64,000 bases of DNA, from the NCBI GenBank assembly GCA_933228675.1, contig OW121740.1, positions 32,488,632 to 32,552,631 of the forward strand. Direction: 5' to 3'. Shown in pieces: positions 60,816 to 64,000 of the stretch (position 1 is the stretch's first letter; the number at the start of each line of letters is the position of its first letter). The notes under the pieces are model-generated. The model was not told the DNA's origin and ran no database searches. It saw nothing but the letters and a program-made list of their open reading frames with translations. This DNA comes from Stomorhina lunata. Its lineage: Eukaryota > Arthropoda > Insecta > Diptera > Rhiniidae. Position numbers and translations under genes: made by a program.

Positions 60816-61232
60816 ACTTACTTACTTTATTGACCTATATTTACAACCTGTTAAGGTCAAAGGCAGAGCGTATTTTAGAACTCTATACGCTTCGATCTTG
60901 TATATGCACACAATTTCATATGTCAAGACTTGAAAAATTTTCCTCTAATTGGTCTTTCAATCGAAGTTTCGGATATCCTCTTCCAACACTAGGGGTCTCT
61001 TTTATTGTAATTTAAGCTTTTTTATAGTATTTATAATTTTTAACGTCCTTATGGGTAAACTTGCGGCACATGTTAGCTCACTGCATTAACGGGTGTTAAC
61101 GTAGTTCCCTGGGTTATACCACGAGTACGTCAGTGTCCATAGTTGAGGTGAAGCATAACCAAGATAAGACTGGGCTTATCAAGTTAAGACCAATCAGAAC
61201 CGTTGCTTGGTATCCAACATCCCCTGCATCAT
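60816..61232 (-). repeat. TE1-interior-related segment outside TE1
   Basis: Matches TE1 interior (1590-1975 of copy 1) in diverged form: 'acaacctgttaaggtcaaag', 'ggtctttcaatcgaagtttcgg', 'cccctgcatcatta'. No TE1 termini flank it, and it directly follows a reverse transcriptase relic, as a similar piece does at 10756. Confidence 0.55.
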
Positions 61233-61354
61233 TAAGAACTAAAATTATGCTTTGAAAATCGCTGAAATTTCCCCAATAATTATAAAGTTCTGAATCATGG
61301 GCACAAGCAAACATCGAAATCTTAAAAAGTATTAAGCAGCTGCGTCTAAGTTAA

Positions 61355-61542
61355 GCTGCGGGCGGTCGTAGTATTGCCAGTACATAACATGTGCGTTTGT
61401 TTACGAAAATATTCATATAAAAAAATATTTCAGTAGGATATAATTAAATCTGGCAGTACTGAAAAAATCTGCCGCTCGGATAATTAGAACATTGCCGCTT
61501 CAAATTTGACAAATCAAAAAACAGCTGATTGCCGCCCGCAGC
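61355..61542. mobile_element. Small GC-ended MITE-like palindromic element
   Basis: GCTGCGGGCGG (61355-61365) and its exact inverse CCGCCCGCAGC (61532-61542) enclose AT-rich sequence. The adjoining 'attaagcagctgcg' and 'agcagcttgccgcatgc' extend the symmetry imperfectly. Non-coding. No target duplication identified. Confidence 0.5.
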
Positions 61543-61556
61543 AGCTTGCCGCATGC

Positions 61557-62265
61557 ATTGGCCTTCCACCTTTAGCAATGATCATGCGGGCATGGCCTAC
61601 TACTCCATATGCAAATTCTAGAACACCACTAGACTTCCAGCACAAAGTCGGTTCTTAGAAACCTGATTCTGTTGACAGTTTGTACCCAAACTATAGTGGA
61701 TCACATTAGAATACCCATGGGTATTGGAGTGAAGGTGTCGTTTTGATACCGCCTTTTATATCTTCAAAATATGGAAACTTTTGAAGTTCGCCGCCGAAAA
61801 TGGATGTGGATGAGTTTACAGTGAAATTCTCAATGCAAGATTGGTTCATATGGCCATTGGTCCGACATATGGCAAAAGATACAGATTATAAGATAATTTT
61901 TCTTAATACATTTCTCTAATGTGAACCGCTGTGGTACAACACTGGCTATTAAGTATTAGGCTGAGTAAAACTTCCCTAACTAATGTATTTGCCGTTCGGA
62001 GCCGGAGTTAAAACATAGGTCCCTTTCAGTAATTCTAAAAATAGAATCGGATGCAACTCGTTGTCTGAGAGAAGTCCCCCTTGTCCCAATTGAAATGTCG
62101 TGGGAATTATTACACTACATTCCTCTAATAAGAATGCAGTAACACTTAATAGAAAAAGCTAAAAGTAATACACCTTGAACTTAGTTTTCATTTTAGAAGA
62201 AAAGTTCTTACATACAAAGTCAAAGATGTGCTTTCATTATCGTGTTGGTAATTTTTCTTTTTTTT
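61557..62265. other. Unassigned sequence
   Basis: A stretch at 62055-62110 matches 57800-57900 in diverged form. No gene supported. Confidence 0.4.
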
Positions 62266-64000
62266 TATACCCACCATCAAAAAGAATGGGGGGTATATTG
62301 AGATTGTCATTCCGTTTGTAATTTCCTTAATATTGGCTCAAAAATCAAAAACGATATATATTCTGAATCCTTATGAAATTCTAAGACGATTGAGCGATGT
62401 CCGTCTGTCTGTCCGTCTGTCTGTCTGTCTGTCTGTTGAAATCACGATAACGCCTAAACGAAAGGAGCTAGCTCACTGAAACTTAGCAAAAACATTCTTC
62501 ATTTATGAGAAAATTTTGCTATTGAAATTGGGCAAAATCGGTTAACATTTGACCATAGCTCCCGTATAACCTCGTCAAGACTAGTCGCTTATTTGCTAAT
62601 AACTGACAAATTATAATAGCTATGATGACAAAATTTGGTATCTAGAAGTTTTCCATAAGCACTAGGCAGCATATAAAATTTCATCGAAATCGGTTCACAT
62701 TTAACCATAGCTCCCATATAAAAAACATACGGAAACAGCCAAAATTCCACCTGAAATTCACTTAAATGCCAATAAATGCTAAAATGTAATAGCTTTCGCC
62801 ACCAAATTTAGCACAAATACCAGCCAGTGTGCAAAATTTTGTCACAATCGGTCACCATTTGACCATAGCTCCCATATAAAGAACTTACGGAAACACAAAA
62901 ATACAAAAAGGGGGTTTATGTCCGTCTGTCCGTTAGATAAAAGCGCGATAGCGCCTTAACTGAAAGGGCTACAGCAACAAAATTTTGCAAAAGGAAGTCT
63001 TATGTGAATGCCAGTCAGTGTGCAAAATTTTGTTACAATCGGTCACCATTTGACCATAGCTCCCATATAAAAAACTTACAGAAACCCAAAAATACAAAAA
63101 GAAAAGGAGATTTATGTCCGTCTGTCCGTCAGATAAAAGCGCGACAGCTCCTTAACTACAAAAGCTAGAGAGACAAAATTTTACAAAAGTATTTCCGATA
63201 TGTAACAAAAGTTGTGTACTGAAAATGGGCGAAATCGGTTCACATTTAGTTAGAGCTCCCATATAACCCCGCCCCGGGAAACACATAAATGCTGATAAAT
63301 TGAGTACAATTGTGATAGCTATGACGACTAAATTTAGTATAGCAAAGTTTTATGCAACTATTGGTCAGTATATCAAATTTTATAGGAATTGGTCCATATT
63401 TGACTATAGCTTTCATATAAAAAACACTCCCGGAAACCAAAAAATGTTTAGCAAGGACCAGTTAAAAGCTATTAAATTAGAAGCTGTGACAGCTATTGCC
63501 ACTAAATTTTGCAAGAATAAGCCCTGTATAAATACCAGCCAGTGTGTGAAATTTTGTTACAATCGGTCAACATTTGGCTATAATTCTTATATATTTATAT
63601 TACATCCCCTTTTTTATATCTACAATCAAAATGATTCGGAAGTACAAGCAGAATATTAAGATTATGTATATGGTAGATGCATTAGGAACTCCTAACAAAA
63701 TATATGGACCTGTCGTATTACTATCAACTTCTTTATCTTAACTTAATATTAAGCTAAACGAAAAGTATTTAACAACTTATTAATGTAAAACCATACCCGG
63801 TTACGATAACGAATTTTTTTCAAATTAAATAAATACTAGGGAAACCACTTACACACTTTTGAATGTTGAACTTTAAAGCTACTGCAACCGAAGTTATTCC
63901 AAATATTTTACCAACAATACCAACTAGCGTAACAACTTTTTTCCAATTTGGTCCACGTTTTGAATTTGCTGCAGCCTCGTAGATATATGAGATATGTTTC
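62266..64000 (-). mobile_element. Family A (mini-me-like) copy, cut by window end
   Basis: Starts with the TATACCCACCATC...GGGGGGTATA hairpin and a (GTCT)n tract at 62398-62435. All interior modules follow, several duplicated ('gaccatagctcccatataaa' at about 62560, 62700, 62860 and 63055). The window ends about 20-50 bp before the expected TTCGGCTGTGCCGAA end. Confidence 0.75.

Noticed and set aside
63300..63659. 119-codon frame near the window end
   Set aside because: It runs through family A repeat modules that also occur in other copies with stops and indels.

Overview
The window is strongly AT-rich, repeat-dominated DNA. It looks like intergenic or intronic sequence from a higher (cyclorrhaphan, probably calyptrate) fly. 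Three things suggest this: many dispersed elements with an internal (GTCY)n core like the dipteran mini-me elements, a LOA/I-group non-LTR retrotransposon, and a DD37E-type mariner. I could support no host protein-coding gene. Every convincing coding segment belongs to a mobile element.

Layout. 1-9 kb: two copies of a 1.25-1.3 kb DNA transposon (called TE1 here) that carries a tRNA-like sequence, plus mini-me-like elements (families A and B) and a tandem-repeat-bearing family C. 8.8-11.0 kb: a three-level nest in which a hAT-like element contains a non-LTR reverse transcriptase fragment, itself split by a mariner with TA target duplications. 12-15 kb: more A, B and C copies. 16.1-18.1 kb: a large foldback-like minisatellite whose two halves run in opposite orientation. 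19.3-22.1 kb: a composite element (G) with unique ends around a 32-bp palindromic minisatellite. 23-27 kb: an A copy with a hugely expanded (GACA)n tract, then a 21-bp minisatellite. 29.6-30.4 kb: a near-perfect palindrome beside a ~155-bp tandem array. 32-39 kb: a retroelement relic, a TIR element (E), a tandem duplication, a piggyBac-like MITE with TTAA duplications, and a hAT-like non-autonomous element with an exact 8-bp target duplication. 42.1-47.1 kb: a nearly complete LOA-like retrotransposon, the only GC-richer stretch, broken by frame changes. 47.1-51.5 kb: a second, inverted copy of composite G, carrying a TE1 copy and a perfect 246-bp inverted repeat. 52-64 kb: A and B copies, scattered reverse transcriptase relics and small MITEs.

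The most interesting signal is element G. Two copies in opposite orientation share both unique ends and the same minisatellite unit, with a CTATAG palindromic core that recurs in other arrays of the window. TE1 is also notable: a DNA transposon carrying RNA polymerase III-type A and B boxes and a segment that resembles sequence following a non-LTR reverse transcriptase. Family letters are working names. Boundaries come from comparing copies by eye within the window and are approximate unless target duplications are named.
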